This document shows, piece after piece, positions 8,190 through 17,454 of a DNA stretch of 64,000 nt. The stretch spans positions 1 through 64,000 of the forward strand of contig JARGFI010000005.1 in the NCBI GenBank assembly GCA_029210745.1, written 5' to 3'. The notes under the pieces are model-generated. The model saw nothing but the letters and a program-made list of their open reading frames with translations, was not told the origin of the DNA and ran no database searches. This DNA comes from Desulfuromonadales bacterium. Lineage in GTDB: Bacteria; Desulfobacterota; Desulfuromonadia; Desulfuromonadales; JAHYIW01. A program made the position numbers and the translations under genes. The first letter of the stretch is position 1, and every line of letters starts with the position of its first letter.

Positions 8190-8371
8190 TGCAATGCGGC
8201 TTTTGCGCACGAGAATTACCTGAAAAATTACCAGAGACCGCTTGTGGCGCCTGTCCCGGCGGATGTCGCAAGATTCATTGTCCCTGGTGTGGTTACGCCA
8301 ATCCGGCCCCTCCCAAACTGCTGAAAAAAATACTGAATAAAAATATTGACAGTGAGGAGAATACTCAATGA
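8189..8371 (+). CDS. Small cysteine-rich FeoB-associated protein
   Basis: 60 residues. The start ATG overlaps the feoB stop (TGATG), and its own stop overlaps the next ATG, so it is translationally coupled on both sides. Seven cysteines are arranged as CGFC, CGACPGGC and CPWCGY, suggesting one or two zinc or iron-sulfur sites. The C-terminus is lysine-rich. The position matches the small Cys-rich accessory proteins often found after feoB. The function is unknown; an iron-trafficking or FeoC-like role is inference from position only. Confidence 0.75.
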   Translation: MQCGFCARELPEKLPETACGACPGGCRKIHCPWCGYANPAPPKLLKKILNKNIDSEENTQ

Positions 8372-9015
8372 GACTGCCAGAAAATGCGGAAGAAATTCTG
8401 GAAGCGTTGTGGATTGCAACCGTTGAAAAAGGCGACAATGCCGCCCCTTTTGATGTGTTGAAAACATCAGCGGATGATGCTGCCCTGGCTGAACTGGTGC
8501 GCCTGTCCTATGTTGAGATTAAGGGGGAACGGGTCTATCTGCGCCAGGAAGGTCGTCATGAAGCGATGATGACTGTGCGTCGCCATCGTCTGGCAGAGCG
8601 CCTGATGATGGACATCCTTGACATCAAGGGCCGTCAGGGGGATGAAAAGGCGTGTGAGTTTGAGCACTTGCTGCATCAAGGCGTCGATACTAAAATATGC
8701 ACACTGCTGAATCACCCTGAAACCTGCCCCCATGGCCGTCCGATTCCACCGGGTGAATGTTGTGAGCGGGCGCGTCATTCCGGCGAAGTCGGGGTGGTTG
8801 CCCTTACTGAGTTGAAAGCCGGTGAATGCGGCGAAATTGCCTATTTCTCAACCACGGATATGAAAAAGATGCAGAAGCTGATGAGTATGGGTGTGTTACC
8901 CGGATGTGAGCTGTTGCTGACCCGCAGCTATCCGTCCTTTATTTTCAAGGTCGGACATTCGGAATTTGCCGTTGATGATGAACTGGCACGTGAAATTTTT
9001 ATTCGCAAGTCATGA
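8368..9015 (+). CDS. DtxR/IdeR-family metalloregulator with FeoA-like C-terminal domain
   Basis: 215 residues. An N-terminal winged helix (about 1-70) is followed by the DtxR dimer/metal region with RRHRLAERLMMDIL, a CEFEH metal-ligand motif and the hallmark CPHGRPIPPGE. The last ~75 residues form an SH3-like FeoA domain (LMSMGVLPGCELLL). Members repress or activate iron or manganese genes when metal-loaded. It lies in the same operon as Fur and FeoB, so two different iron sensors are co-expressed. Iron rather than manganese is inferred from context. Confidence 0.88.
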   Translation: MRLPENAEEILEALWIATVEKGDNAAPFDVLKTSADDAALAELVRLSYVEIKGERVYLRQEGRHEAMMTVRRHRLAERLMMDILDIKGRQGDEKACEFEHLLHQGVDTKICTLLNHPETCPHGRPIPPGECCERARHSGEVGVVALTELKAGECGEIAYFSTTDMKKMQKLMSMGVLPGCELLLTRSYPSFIFKVGHSEFAVDDELAREIFIRKS

Positions 9016-9527
9016 CCCGGCGCACCATTATCTTTGATCTGGAAACGACCGGGTTGTCCCCCCGACAGGGACATCGTGTGATTGAAGTCGGCGCGGTCGC
9101 TCTGCACGGAGGGGAGGTCGTTGAGGAGTTTCACTCTTTAATTAATGCCGGGTGTCCGATCCCCTGGCAGGCGCAACAGGTGCATGGTATCAGCGATGCG
9201 ATGTTGATCGACGCGCCTCAGCCGCTAGAGGTCTTTGCTGATTTTCATAATTTTATCGGTTCCGCGCCAATCGTCGCTCATAATGCGGCTTTTGATATAA
9301 GTTTTTTAACCGCCGAATTTTCGCGCCTTGGCCGCGTGCTCTCAAATTCTGTCCATTGTACACTCAAACTCGGCCGGGAAAAGCTGCCGACCCTCCCTAA
9401 CCATCGTCTCGAAACAATCTTTTATCACCTTGGGGGAAGAATGCCCGCCGGGAATCAACGCCACCGGGCACTGGATGATGCACGTATCACCGCGTTCGTT
9501 TGGCGTGAACTGAACGAAATACCCTGA
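9012..9527 (+). CDS. DEDDh 3'-5' exonuclease (DnaQ/PolC epsilon-like)
   Basis: 171 residues; its ATG overlaps the previous stop. The RNase H-like exonuclease motifs are complete: FDLETTGL (Exo I), HNAAFDISFL (Exo II) and HRALDDARIT (Exo III, DEDDh). Free-standing members can proofread DNA or trim nucleic acids. The link with an iron operon is probably only positional, though the overlap says it is co-translated with the regulator. No polymerase or UvrC-like domain is fused. Confidence 0.88.
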   Translation: MTRRTIIFDLETTGLSPRQGHRVIEVGAVALHGGEVVEEFHSLINAGCPIPWQAQQVHGISDAMLIDAPQPLEVFADFHNFIGSAPIVAHNAAFDISFLTAEFSRLGRVLSNSVHCTLKLGREKLPTLPNHRLETIFYHLGGRMPAGNQRHRALDDARITAFVWRELNEIP

Positions 9528-9540
9528 TTATTCGAGTTCG

Positions 9541-10377
9541 TTACTGCCTTGGCAGGCGCAAGTTCGCAACGGTTGTTTCAAAATTGCTGCGAAAGGGATT
9601 GATATCGAGCCCCCCCCGGCGGGTGTAGCGCGCGTAGACCGTAAGCTGTTCGGGGTGGCAATAGTGCAGCAGGTCACAAAAGATCCGTTCGATACACTGT
9701 TCGTGAAATTCATTGTGGCGGCGGAAAGAAATCAGGTAACGCAACAGGGCTTCAGGGTCAATTCGCGGCCCGTGATAGCGAATCACAATGCTGCCCCAGT
9801 CGGGTTGACTGGTGATCAGGCAATTACTGCGTAGCAGGTGGCTGTGAAGGGTTTTGGTGATTATCGCGTCGTGATTAGCCGCTTCCGACAGCAAGGAAGG
9901 GTTTAGCTCATAGTTGTCGACACTAATATCGAGATCGTCGATGCAATCACCAGGTAGCTGGTTGGTGAAATGATCCGTTTGCTCATTGACGGTGAACAGT
10001 TTTACCTCGACTGGTGCCTCGACAGCGGTGCTGAGGTCGTCAGCAAGGGTGCGACCGACGGTGGCGAAGTCGGCAAAGCAACTTTGGTTGAGTGAGTTGA
10101 GGTAGAGTTTGAGTGATTTCGATTCAATCAGCTTCGGTGATGTACAGGGAACGCGGAACTCGCCCATGGCGACAACCGGTTTGCCTGACGGTGATAACCA
10201 GGAGAGTTCGTAAGCGTTCCAGATATCGACACCATCGAACGGCAGATCGTCCGTGAGTCCGAGCTCGTGACGTTTATGACATCGCGGGATCGGATAGAGC
10301 AGGGCCGGGTCGTACTGGTCTGTGTAGGTGGTTTTTTTGCCCAGTGCAAGGGATGGATCATTGTGGTCCAAGTGCAT
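9541..10377 (-). CDS. queF: NADPH-dependent 7-cyano-7-deazaguanine reductase (long QueF)
   Basis: 278 residues, the bimodular E. coli-type length. It reduces the nitrile of preQ0 to preQ1 using two NADPH. Motifs: a start region GLTDDLPFDGVDIWNAYELSWL, ESKSLKLYLNSLNQ (the QueF signature), CLITSQPDWGSIVIRY in the C-terminal module and HEQCIERIFCDL. It is transcribed alone, towards the exonuclease gene, with only a 13-base gap between stops. Its product is used by Tgt, encoded about 17 kb away. Confidence 0.94.
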   Translation of the reverse strand: MHLDHNDPSLALGKKTTYTDQYDPALLYPIPRCHKRHELGLTDDLPFDGVDIWNAYELSWLSPSGKPVVAMGEFRVPCTSPKLIESKSLKLYLNSLNQSCFADFATVGRTLADDLSTAVEAPVEVKLFTVNEQTDHFTNQLPGDCIDDLDISVDNYELNPSLLSEAANHDAIITKTLHSHLLRSNCLITSQPDWGSIVIRYHGPRIDPEALLRYLISFRRHNEFHEQCIERIFCDLLHYCHPEQLTVYARYTRRGGLDINPFRSNFETTVANLRLPRQ

Positions 10378-10387
10378 GTTCCTTAAA

Positions 10388-10438
10388 TGAGTTGAGTTGT
10401 TTTATTCTGGCTAGGGTTCATGGAAAAGTCAACGAACC
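10388..10438 (-). promoter_or_regulatory. Possible pseudoknot in the queF 5' leader
   Basis: On the minus strand a GGTTC/GAACC stem (plus-strand positions 10434-10438 and 10415-10419) encloses GTTG. That GTTG can pair with a downstream CAAC in an A-rich stretch just before the ribosome site AAGGA. This H-type layout recalls preQ1-I riboswitches, but the stem sequence, tail length and conserved loop bases do not match that consensus. It may be chance. Confidence 0.25.
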
Positions 10439-10643
10439 ATTTTTACCGATATCAACGGTGCGCGACGGTGGTCATAAGCTGTTACTAATATGTTGTGATC
10501 ATCATAAATTGCAGATTAAAATTAGGCGCCGCTAGTAAAACTACCCTTGCAGAGCATGGAGACTGCCAACTGTGCCATTTTGTTTTAATGCAAACAAGGT
10601 CTTTTTTGAGGCCATTTCTGACCTGTCAACTATTTATTTTTCA

Positions 10644-10679
10644 ACGCTTTCATCGTTTTTAACGATGTTTGAAAAGCGT
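10644..10679. promoter_or_regulatory. Bulged inverted repeat upstream of sdhCAB
   Basis: CATCGTT and AACGATG are separated by TTT, extended outwards by ACGCTTT/AAAGCGT with a bulge of five bases. It lies about 20 bases before the predicted -35 box, so it could be an activator or repressor site, or an imperfect terminator. No known regulator consensus was matched. Confidence 0.4.
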
Positions 10680-10699
10680 ATACTGTGTACAAAATTAAG

Positions 10700-10729
10700 T
10701 TGACAGCTGCGGTTTTCAGGTGGTAGATA
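10700..10729 (+). promoter_or_regulatory. Predicted sigma-70 promoter of sdhCAB
   Basis: TTGACA and TAGATA are spaced by 18 bases. The transcript would begin near 10736, giving a leader of about 210 bases. Confidence 0.55.
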
Positions 10730-10815
10730 ATCCTTATTGTTTTCTCGTCGGATTATGTGGCTGTTTTCGGCTTCCGTTTCCTTTAATAAGAAATCACAAA
10801 CGAATGTAGTTTAAT

Positions 10816-10925
10816 GGAGAGTGGTGCGGGCCACCAGAGAGAGCGTGTCGTTTCCCGTAGGCACAACGACACATGGTCTGTTGGACGTCAGGGTACAGTC
10901 GGAGTTTCCGTATGATGCGGTTCTC
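10816..10925 (+). ncRNA. Structured 5' leader of sdhCAB
   Basis: At least three hairpins can be drawn: GTGG/CCAC around 10820-10834, an 8-bp perfect stem GTGTCGTT/AACGACAC (about 10845-10872), and CCG/CGG just before the ribosome region. AGAGA and TCTCT segments at the two ends could close them into a multi-branch fold. I cannot assign it to a known riboswitch class. It may bind a ligand or protein, or only affect stability. Confidence 0.35.
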
Positions 10926-10948
10926 TAATTCTTGATGAGGGAAAAAAC

Positions 10949-11623
10949 ATGCAACTGACAGAAAATTCGGTAGGCAGAAAGCTGTTGATGGCGGTAACCG
11001 GGGCATTGTTGCTTGGTTTCGTCATCGTCCATTTACTGGGGAACAGTTCAGTGTTTCTTGGTCCCGACGGGATCAACTCATATGCTGAGAATCTCCACAA
11101 CCTTGGTCCGATTGTCTGGGTATTTCGCCTGGTCATGTTGGGCCTTATCGTGGTGCACATCTGGTTTGGTGTTTCATTGACGCTGGAAAACAGCGCCGCT
11201 ACACCGATCGGGTACGCGTCTCAAGAGTATCGTCGTGCGACCTTCAGCAGTCGGACGATGATTTATACCGGTCTTGCGCTGTTGGCATTCATCATTTATC
11301 ACTTGTTGCACTTTACCGTGCAGATTACTGATGTGGAATTTGCTGCGCGGCAGAATATGGACGCAATTAATCGTCCTGACGTGTTCGGCATGGTGGTTAA
11401 CGGCTTTAAACAGACGTTTACCACGGTTTTGTACGTCGTTGCGATGATTGTGCTTTTTCTGCACCTGAGCCACGGTGTTCAGAGTATTCTGCAAACCGTG
11501 GGTCTGAGTAACGACAAAAGTCTTCCGGTGGTTACGCTCGCAGGCAAGGGACTGGCATTCGTTTTGCTGCTGGGCTATATTTCGATTCCGATTCTCATCA
11601 TTGCTGGCATCGTAAAGATTTAG
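10949..11623 (+). CDS. sdhC: Succinate dehydrogenase/fumarate reductase cytochrome b subunit
   Basis: 224 residues with five predicted membrane helices ([80 protein letters not shown]). Conserved histidines in these helices are the expected ligands of two b haems, as in Wolinella FrdC and Bacillus SdhC. It anchors the flavoprotein and iron-sulfur subunits and exchanges electrons with menaquinone. A GAGG precedes the ATG. In Geobacter the same three-gene complex serves both as fumarate reductase and succinate dehydrogenase. Confidence 0.93.
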   Translation: MQLTENSVGRKLLMAVTGALLLGFVIVHLLGNSSVFLGPDGINSYAENLHNLGPIVWVFRLVMLGLIVVHIWFGVSLTLENSAATPIGYASQEYRRATFSSRTMIYTGLALLAFIIYHLLHFTVQITDVEFAARQNMDAINRPDVFGMVVNGFKQTFTTVLYVVAMIVLFLHLSHGVQSILQTVGLSNDKSLPVVTLAGKGLAFVLLLGYISIPILIIAGIVKI

Positions 11624-11633
11624 GGGGTATACA

Positions 11634-13550
11634 GTGATACTCGACGGTAAATGTCCTACTGGGCCAATTGAAACTACCTGGGATCGTCATCGTTTCGAAT
11701 CGAAACTGGTGAATCCCTCGAACAAGCGTAAATTCAAGATTCTCTGCGTCGGTACCGGCCTCGCCGGTGGTGCTGCCGCTGCTTCGCTCGGCGAACTTGG
11801 CTACAACGTGCATGCGTTCTGTTATCAGGACAGTGCCCGCCGTGCTCATTCGATCGCCGCGCAGGGAGGTATCAACGCGGCCAAAAACTATCCAAATGAC
11901 GGTGACAGTATCTACCGCCTTTTTTACGACACGATCAAGGGGGGCGACTTTCGCGCCCGTGAGGCCGATGTCTGGCGTCTGGCGCAGGTCTCGAACAATA
12001 TTATCGATCAGTGCGTGGCGCAAGGTGTGCCGTTTGCGCGCGACTATGCCGGTTATCTTGACAACCGTTCTTTCGGCGGTGCGCAGGTGTCCCGGACTTT
12101 TTACGCTCGTGGCCAGACCGGTCAGCAGTTATTGCTCGGAGCGTACTCAGCGCTCTGTCGTCAGGTCAAAGCGAAGACCGTGACTTTGCATGAGCGGCGT
12201 GAAATGCTCGATCTGGTTGTGGTTGATGGCGTGGCGAAGGGGATTACCTGCCGCAATATGGTGACGGGAGAAATCGAGTCCCATTGGGGCGACGCGGTGA
12301 TTCTCGCAACGGGTGGTTATGTCAATGTCTTTTATCTTTCAACCAACGCCATGGGATGCAGCGTCACTGCTGCCTGGAAAGCTGCCCGTAAGGGTGCCTA
12401 TATGGCGAACCCGTGTTATACCCAGATTCATCCGACCTGTATCCCCCAATCGGGCGAGCATCAGTCAAAACTGACCTTGATGTCCGAGTCGCTGCGGAAT
12501 GACGGTCGTTGCTGGGTGCCGAAGAAGAAGGAAGATTGCGACAAGCCTGCCGGCAGTATCCCGGAGGAGGATCGCGATTATTATCTGGAGCGCAAGTATC
12601 CGTCTTTCGGCAATCTTGCTCCGCGGGATATTGCTTCCCGTGCGGCAAAAGAACAGTGCGATGACGAGCGTGGCGTCGGCCCCGGTAAACGTGGTGTGTA
12701 TCTGGACTATCAGTCCGCGATCGATCGTGTCGGCGAAGACACGATTCGTGAACGCTACGGCAACCTTTTCGAGATGTACGAAAAAATCACCGATGAGAAC
12801 GCCTACAAGCAGCCGATGCGTATTTACCCGGCTCCGCACTATGCCATGGGCGGTCTGTGGGTTGATTACAACTGCATGAGCAATGTTCCGGGCCTTTTCG
12901 TTCTTGGCGAAGCCAACTTTTCGGTTCACGGTGCCAACCGCCTCGGCGCTTCGGCGTTGATGCAAGGGCTGGCCGACGGTTACTTCGTTATTCCTTATAC
13001 CATTGCCGGTTATCTGGCAACGGTCAAGCCGGGCGAAATTACTGCCGAGCATCCCGAATTCAAGAAGTCTGCTGACGAGGTGAAGGGCACTATCGACAAG
13101 ATGTTGTCGATCAACGGTAAGAAAACGCCGGCGGAACTGCATCGTGAGCTGGGCAAGGTGATGTGGGAGAATGTCGGTATGGCGCGCAGTGATTCAAGTC
13201 TCAAGGCGGCGCTGAAAATGATTCCGGAAATTCGTGAAGAATTCTGGAACAATGTTAAAGTCACCGGAAAAAATGGTGAGTTCAACCAGCAACTGGAAAA
13301 TGCCGGTCGTTTGGCCGATTTCCTGGAATTTGCTGAAATCCTCACCAAGGACGCACTCAATCGCGAAGAGTCGTGTGGTGGTCACTTCCGGGTTGAGCAT
13401 CAGACAGACGACGGCGAGGCAATGCGTAACGATGAAGATTTCTGTTATGTAGCGGCTTGGGAATTCAAGGGTAACGGCGTAGAGCCTGAGATGCACAAAG
13501 AGCCCCTGAAGTTTGAGAATATTAAACTTGCCGTGAGGAGTTATAAATAA
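11634..13550 (+). CDS. sdhA: Succinate dehydrogenase/fumarate reductase flavoprotein subunit
   Basis: 638 residues, GTG start with AGGGGG upstream. It carries covalent FAD and the dicarboxylate site. Visible are the dinucleotide motif [18 protein letters not shown], the FAD-histidine region [17 protein letters not shown], the active-site stretch around [12 protein letters not shown], and [18 protein letters not shown]. The length fits the B-type (Wolinella/Bacillus/Geobacter) subunit. It lies ten bases after sdhC, and its stop overlaps the start of sdhB (TAATG). It acts on the cytoplasmic face of the membrane and links the TCA cycle to the quinone pool. Confidence 0.96.
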   Translation: MILDGKCPTGPIETTWDRHRFESKLVNPSNKRKFKILCVGTGLAGGAAAASLGELGYNVHAFCYQDSARRAHSIAAQGGINAAKNYPNDGDSIYRLFYDTIKGGDFRAREADVWRLAQVSNNIIDQCVAQGVPFARDYAGYLDNRSFGGAQVSRTFYARGQTGQQLLLGAYSALCRQVKAKTVTLHERREMLDLVVVDGVAKGITCRNMVTGEIESHWGDAVILATGGYVNVFYLSTNAMGCSVTAAWKAARKGAYMANPCYTQIHPTCIPQSGEHQSKLTLMSESLRNDGRCWVPKKKEDCDKPAGSIPEEDRDYYLERKYPSFGNLAPRDIASRAAKEQCDDERGVGPGKRGVYLDYQSAIDRVGEDTIRERYGNLFEMYEKITDENAYKQPMRIYPAPHYAMGGLWVDYNCMSNVPGLFVLGEANFSVHGANRLGASALMQGLADGYFVIPYTIAGYLATVKPGEITAEHPEFKKSADEVKGTIDKMLSINGKKTPAELHRELGKVMWENVGMARSDSSLKAALKMIPEIREEFWNNVKVTGKNGEFNQQLENAGRLADFLEFAEILTKDALNREESCGGHFRVEHQTDDGEAMRNDEDFCYVAAWEFKGNGVEPEMHKEPLKFENIKLAVRSYK

Positions 13551-14290
13551 TGAACCTGACACTGAATGTATGGCGTCAGAACGGCGCCGGGGATAAAGGA
13601 AGAATGGAGCAGTACCAGGCCAAGAATGTCAGCCCGGACTCTTCTTTTCTTGAGATGCTCGATGAAGTCAATGAAGAACTGATTCGTGAGGGGAAAGAGC
13701 CGATTGCCTTTGATCACGATTGTCGTGAAGGGATCTGCGGCATGTGTTCTCAGGTCATCAATGGCAAGCCTCACGGGGGCCAGGATCGTACGACCGTTTG
13801 TCAGCTGCATATGCGCTCATTTAAGGATGGAGATGCTATCTTCATCGAACCGTGGCGCGCCAAGGCGTTCCCGGTTCTGCGTGATCTTGCTGTTGACCGT
13901 AACGCACTCGACCGGATTATGGAAGCGGGTGGCTACACCTCCTGCCATACTGGTGGTGTTGCTGATGGCAACGCGCTGTTGATCGGCAAGCCGGAAGCTG
14001 ATTATGCGATGGATGCTGCCGAGTGTATCGGTTGTGGCGCGTGTGTGGCCGGTTGCCTGAACAGCTCAGCTATGCTGTTCACGTCAGCGAAGGTTGCCCA
14101 GCTGGCAACTTTACCGCAAGGCAAGGTTGAGGCTGCAAAACGTGTCAAGTCGATGACGGCTGAGCTCAAAGCGCAGGGCTTCGGTAATTGCACCAATCAC
14201 TATGAGTGTCAGGCCTCCTGCCCGAAAGGGATTGATGTCAAGTTTATCGCGACGCTCAATCGTGAGTATATCAAGGCGCTGGTCAAGTAA
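13550..14290 (+). CDS. sdhB: Succinate dehydrogenase/fumarate reductase iron-sulfur subunit
   Basis: 246 residues. The N-terminal plant-type [2Fe-2S] domain has CREGICGMC with a later TTVCQLH. The C-terminal domain carries [11 protein letters not shown] and [15 protein letters not shown] for the [4Fe-4S] and [3Fe-4S] clusters. It passes electrons between FAD and the haem b subunit. The start overlaps the sdhA stop by one base, and a strong terminator 22 bases after the stop ends the operon. Confidence 0.96.
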   Translation: MNLTLNVWRQNGAGDKGRMEQYQAKNVSPDSSFLEMLDEVNEELIREGKEPIAFDHDCREGICGMCSQVINGKPHGGQDRTTVCQLHMRSFKDGDAIFIEPWRAKAFPVLRDLAVDRNALDRIMEAGGYTSCHTGGVADGNALLIGKPEADYAMDAAECIGCGACVAGCLNSSAMLFTSAKVAQLATLPQGKVEAAKRVKSMTAELKAQGFGNCTNHYECQASCPKGIDVKFIATLNREYIKALVK

Positions 14291-14312
14291 TATTAATTTC
14301 CATCGCAGCATG

Positions 14313-14343
14313 AAAAGGGTGGCCCGTCCGGGCCACCCTTTTT
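14313..14343 (+). terminator. Rho-independent terminator of sdhCAB
   Basis: Arms AAAAGGGTGGCCC and GGGCCACCCTTTT with a short loop and a terminal T-run. It is nearly symmetrical, so it also insulates the downstream gene. Confidence 0.9.
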
Positions 14344-14429
14344 GCATTGATTTAAATGCTACAAAGACGTGACTTCCGAGCTTATCAAGAATCGCTTGTC
14401 ATCTCCGTTCAGATAAGTCAAAATCTCCT

Positions 14430-15359
14430 ATGCCCTTACAACTCCCTGATTACCTCAATTCCGTCGAATTCATGCGTCTGCGCATCACTCTTGAATTCGT
14501 GGAGGATATTGAGCTGCCCCTTGCTGCCCTGTTGACACTGCGCCGCGAACTTCTTGAGGCCGCGCGCTCCCTCGACAAGCAGTTTGGTGGTGACTTTACG
14601 CACCTGCTGACTCCCCACCTTGGAACCGACCCCGCAGTTATCAGGCGTTTTCAGAAACCATCCCCCCCGCTGGTCTTTGAAATTGATCCTGAGATGGTTG
14701 GAAGCTATGTTGCCGGTGATCAATTGCAGATTGGTGTTTTGTTATTGGGCAACGCGATAACTGAGGCGCAGTCGTTGTTGCGCATACTTGCGCGTCTCGG
14801 CGAGATTGGATTGCACAAAGGGGGAGGGCGCTATGAGCTGATCGCGATCGACTCATTGCGCCCTGACGGGACGACCTTACCGGTATGGGCTGAAGGTCAG
14901 CCGTGGAACACGCTGGAGTTTCTGGTTGACCCTTTCAGCTGGTGGTTTGAAGCGCAACGGTTAGACGCCGTCACGTTTGAATTTATCACCCCGGCACGTC
15001 TGGTTTCTGGAGGGAAACCACTTTTTTGTCCGACATTCAAAAACCTTTTCCCCTTTATCCTGCGCCGTGTTGGCAGTCAGTTGTCTGCTTACTGCTTTAT
15101 TGAAATAGATGACATGAATAGCCTTCTTGATGCTGCTGCGCAAGTGCAGGTTGAGGATAATCGTCTGCGCTGGAAAGACTGGAAATTATTTGCAGCACGC
15201 GAGAAAAACCGTGAACTCGGCGGGTTTATGGGCAGCTTGACGTGCAGTGGTTCTCCCTTGAATGATTTATTGTGGGTATTGCGCCTGGGGGAATTGTTTA
15301 ATGTTGGCAAGAATGCTGCCTGGGGGGCAGGGCGATTCAAACTTAATTTTTCAAGCTGA
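14430..15359 (+). CDS. cas6: Cas6-like RAMP protein without a CRISPR locus
   Basis: 309 residues. The middle has the family pattern LGEIGLHKGGGRYEL, and the C-terminal domain has FEFITPARLVSGGKPLF, LGGFMGSLTCSG and the glycine-rich loop VGKNAAWGAGRFKL, all typical of Cas6 C-terminal domains that bind and cut CRISPR repeat RNA. The N-terminal half lacks the cysteine motif I expect in many Geobacter-type homologues. The ribosome site is poor; an internal ATG at 14472 (MRLRITLEF) is a credible alternative. No cas1/cas2, effector genes or repeat array is present, so either it serves an array in trans or it has another RNA target. Confidence 0.75.
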   Translation: MPLQLPDYLNSVEFMRLRITLEFVEDIELPLAALLTLRRELLEAARSLDKQFGGDFTHLLTPHLGTDPAVIRRFQKPSPPLVFEIDPEMVGSYVAGDQLQIGVLLLGNAITEAQSLLRILARLGEIGLHKGGGRYELIAIDSLRPDGTTLPVWAEGQPWNTLEFLVDPFSWWFEAQRLDAVTFEFITPARLVSGGKPLFCPTFKNLFPFILRRVGSQLSAYCFIEIDDMNSLLDAAAQVQVEDNRLRWKDWKLFAAREKNRELGGFMGSLTCSGSPLNDLLWVLRLGELFNVGKNAAWGAGRFKLNFSS

Positions 15360-15360
15360 C

Positions 15361-15388
15361 TTGTCAGTTGCGAAATTTTCGCTATAAT
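15361..15388 (+). promoter_or_regulatory. Sigma-70 promoter before the zinc-ribbon gene
   Basis: TTGTCA and TATAAT are separated by 16 bases, immediately after the stop of the Cas6-like gene. It suggests the next two genes are transcribed separately. Confidence 0.65.
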
Positions 15389-15421
15389 CTACAAAATGCA
15401 ATGATTTAAGGAGGTTCCGTT

Positions 15422-15736
15422 ATGAATGATGCTTGGGATGAACGTAAAAAAGCTTTGGAAAACGAGTATTTTTACAAGCATGAAAAAGAACTTATTGAGC
15501 GCTTGCGCAATGAGAAACGTAATGAAGTGATTGTTGACTGTTGTAAAAACCGCTGTCCCAAGTGTGGTGACGTGATTGAAGCAATGACGTTTCGTGGTGT
15601 ACCGCTGGACAAATGTGTTTCTTGTGGTGGTGTGTGGCTTGGTCCGAAGGATTTTCAGATCCTGGCGTCAAAGGATCATCGTACCTGGTTCGATCTGTGG
15701 TTTAAAGCCGGTGACGAAAATCGCTCAGAAGATTAG
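15422..15736 (+). CDS. Small TFIIB-type zinc-ribbon protein
   Basis: 104 residues with a canonical AAGGAGG ribosome site. A charged, probably helical N-terminus (about 1-45) precedes a zinc ribbon of the zf-TFIIB family, CPKCGDVIEAMTFRGV followed by DKCVSCGGVWLG, then a short tail FDLWFKAGDENRSED. Such ribbons are common in bacteria and largely uncharacterised. It lies 17 bases before a membrane-anchored winged-helix protein, and the pair probably forms an operon. The function is unknown. Confidence 0.8.
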   Translation: MNDAWDERKKALENEYFYKHEKELIERLRNEKRNEVIVDCCKNRCPKCGDVIEAMTFRGVPLDKCVSCGGVWLGPKDFQILASKDHRTWFDLWFKAGDENRSED

Positions 15737-15753
15737 ACCGGAGGTTTACGCTG

Positions 15754-16110
15754 ATGGGCTGGATACTCTTATTGTTAGTGGTTGCGGGGTGCTTTTGGTT
15801 GTATCGGGAATTACGCTGTCTCGAAGGGGAGATCTTGACTGAGATTGCACAAGACAAAGAGACGCGGCGCAGTGAAAATGCTGTTACTCCCTCTGTGCCA
15901 AGCCAGGACGTTGTGAATGACGAGGATTCGCAACAGAGACGTATTGTAGCTTTTGTGGCATCGCTGCCTGGTTGTGCGCAAAAAGAAGTTTACGCCCATT
16001 TTTCCGAGATTGATCGTGATAATTTGCAGAATTTATTGCGTGGTATGGCCAACGATGGACTGCTACGCCGCGAACGCGCCGGGAACAGCTATCGCCTTTA
16101 TCCGGTTTAA
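15754..16110 (+). CDS. Membrane-anchored protein with winged-helix-like C-terminus
   Basis: 118 residues. An N-terminal hydrophobic segment (MGWILLLLVVAGCFWLYREL) should anchor it in the inner membrane. An acidic linker follows (about 25-60), then ~55 residues that read like a helix-turn-helix: RRIVAFVASLPGCAQKEVYAHF, DRDNLQNLLRGMANDGLLRR and a wing ERAGNSYRLYP. A membrane-tethered DNA-binding protein is inferred. An ATG with GGAGG starts it 17 bases after the zinc-ribbon gene. I know no named family for it. Confidence 0.65.
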   Translation: MGWILLLLVVAGCFWLYRELRCLEGEILTEIAQDKETRRSENAVTPSVPSQDVVNDEDSQQRRIVAFVASLPGCAQKEVYAHFSEIDRDNLQNLLRGMANDGLLRRERAGNSYRLYPV

Positions 16111-16179
16111 TGCTGGATGTCCATCGTTATAGTCTATTTTTAGGTTCAATACCTCTTTTTTATATCCCATTGAAAAGAT

Positions 16180-16209
16180 TTGACAAATCTACCTGTTCCT
16201 CCTTATAGT
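16180..16209 (+). promoter_or_regulatory. Sigma-70 promoter of leuB
   Basis: TTGACA and TATAGT are separated by 18 bases; the leader to the leuB start is about 50 bases. Confidence 0.7.
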
Positions 16210-16240
16210 GCCTGCTGTTTCTGTACCGGTTTTTATATAA

Positions 16241-17353
<1,113 letters not shown>

Positions 17354-17414
17354 AAGTTTCGTGGTTGTCGGGCTGAAGGTTGATGCTGATCAGCGTTCCG
17401 CCCGGGATTGCATT

Positions 17415-17440
17415 GAAGGGGACCGCTTGCGGTCCCCTTC
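17415..17440 (+). terminator. Hairpin after leuB
   Basis: Perfect 11-base arms GAAGGGGACCG/CGGTCCCCTTC with a four-base loop. There is no T-run after it on the plus strand, so termination may be weak or partial, allowing read-through to ecfT. Confidence 0.6.
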
Positions 17441-17454
17441 AACATTAGAGAACG

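Larger units (their letters stand above)
10439..10948. other. Non-coding region between queF and sdhC
   Basis: About 500 bases with no convincing open frame on either strand. It holds an inverted repeat (10644-10679), a promoter (10700-10729) and a structured leader (about 10816-10925), each described separately. The stretch from 10439 to 10640 is AT-rich with no further recognisable element. Confidence 0.7.

Noticed and set aside
10794-11006. 70-residue minus-strand frame across the sdhC start
   Set aside because: It covers the structured leader and the sdhC N-terminus, has no ribosome site, and no known motif.
12465-13142. 225-residue minus-strand frame in sdhA
   Set aside because: Antisense shadow of a high-confidence flavoprotein gene; no promoter or ribosome site.
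14291-16110. CRISPR array next to the Cas6-like gene
   Set aside because: I looked for regularly spaced direct repeats of 25-40 bases around the gene and found none.
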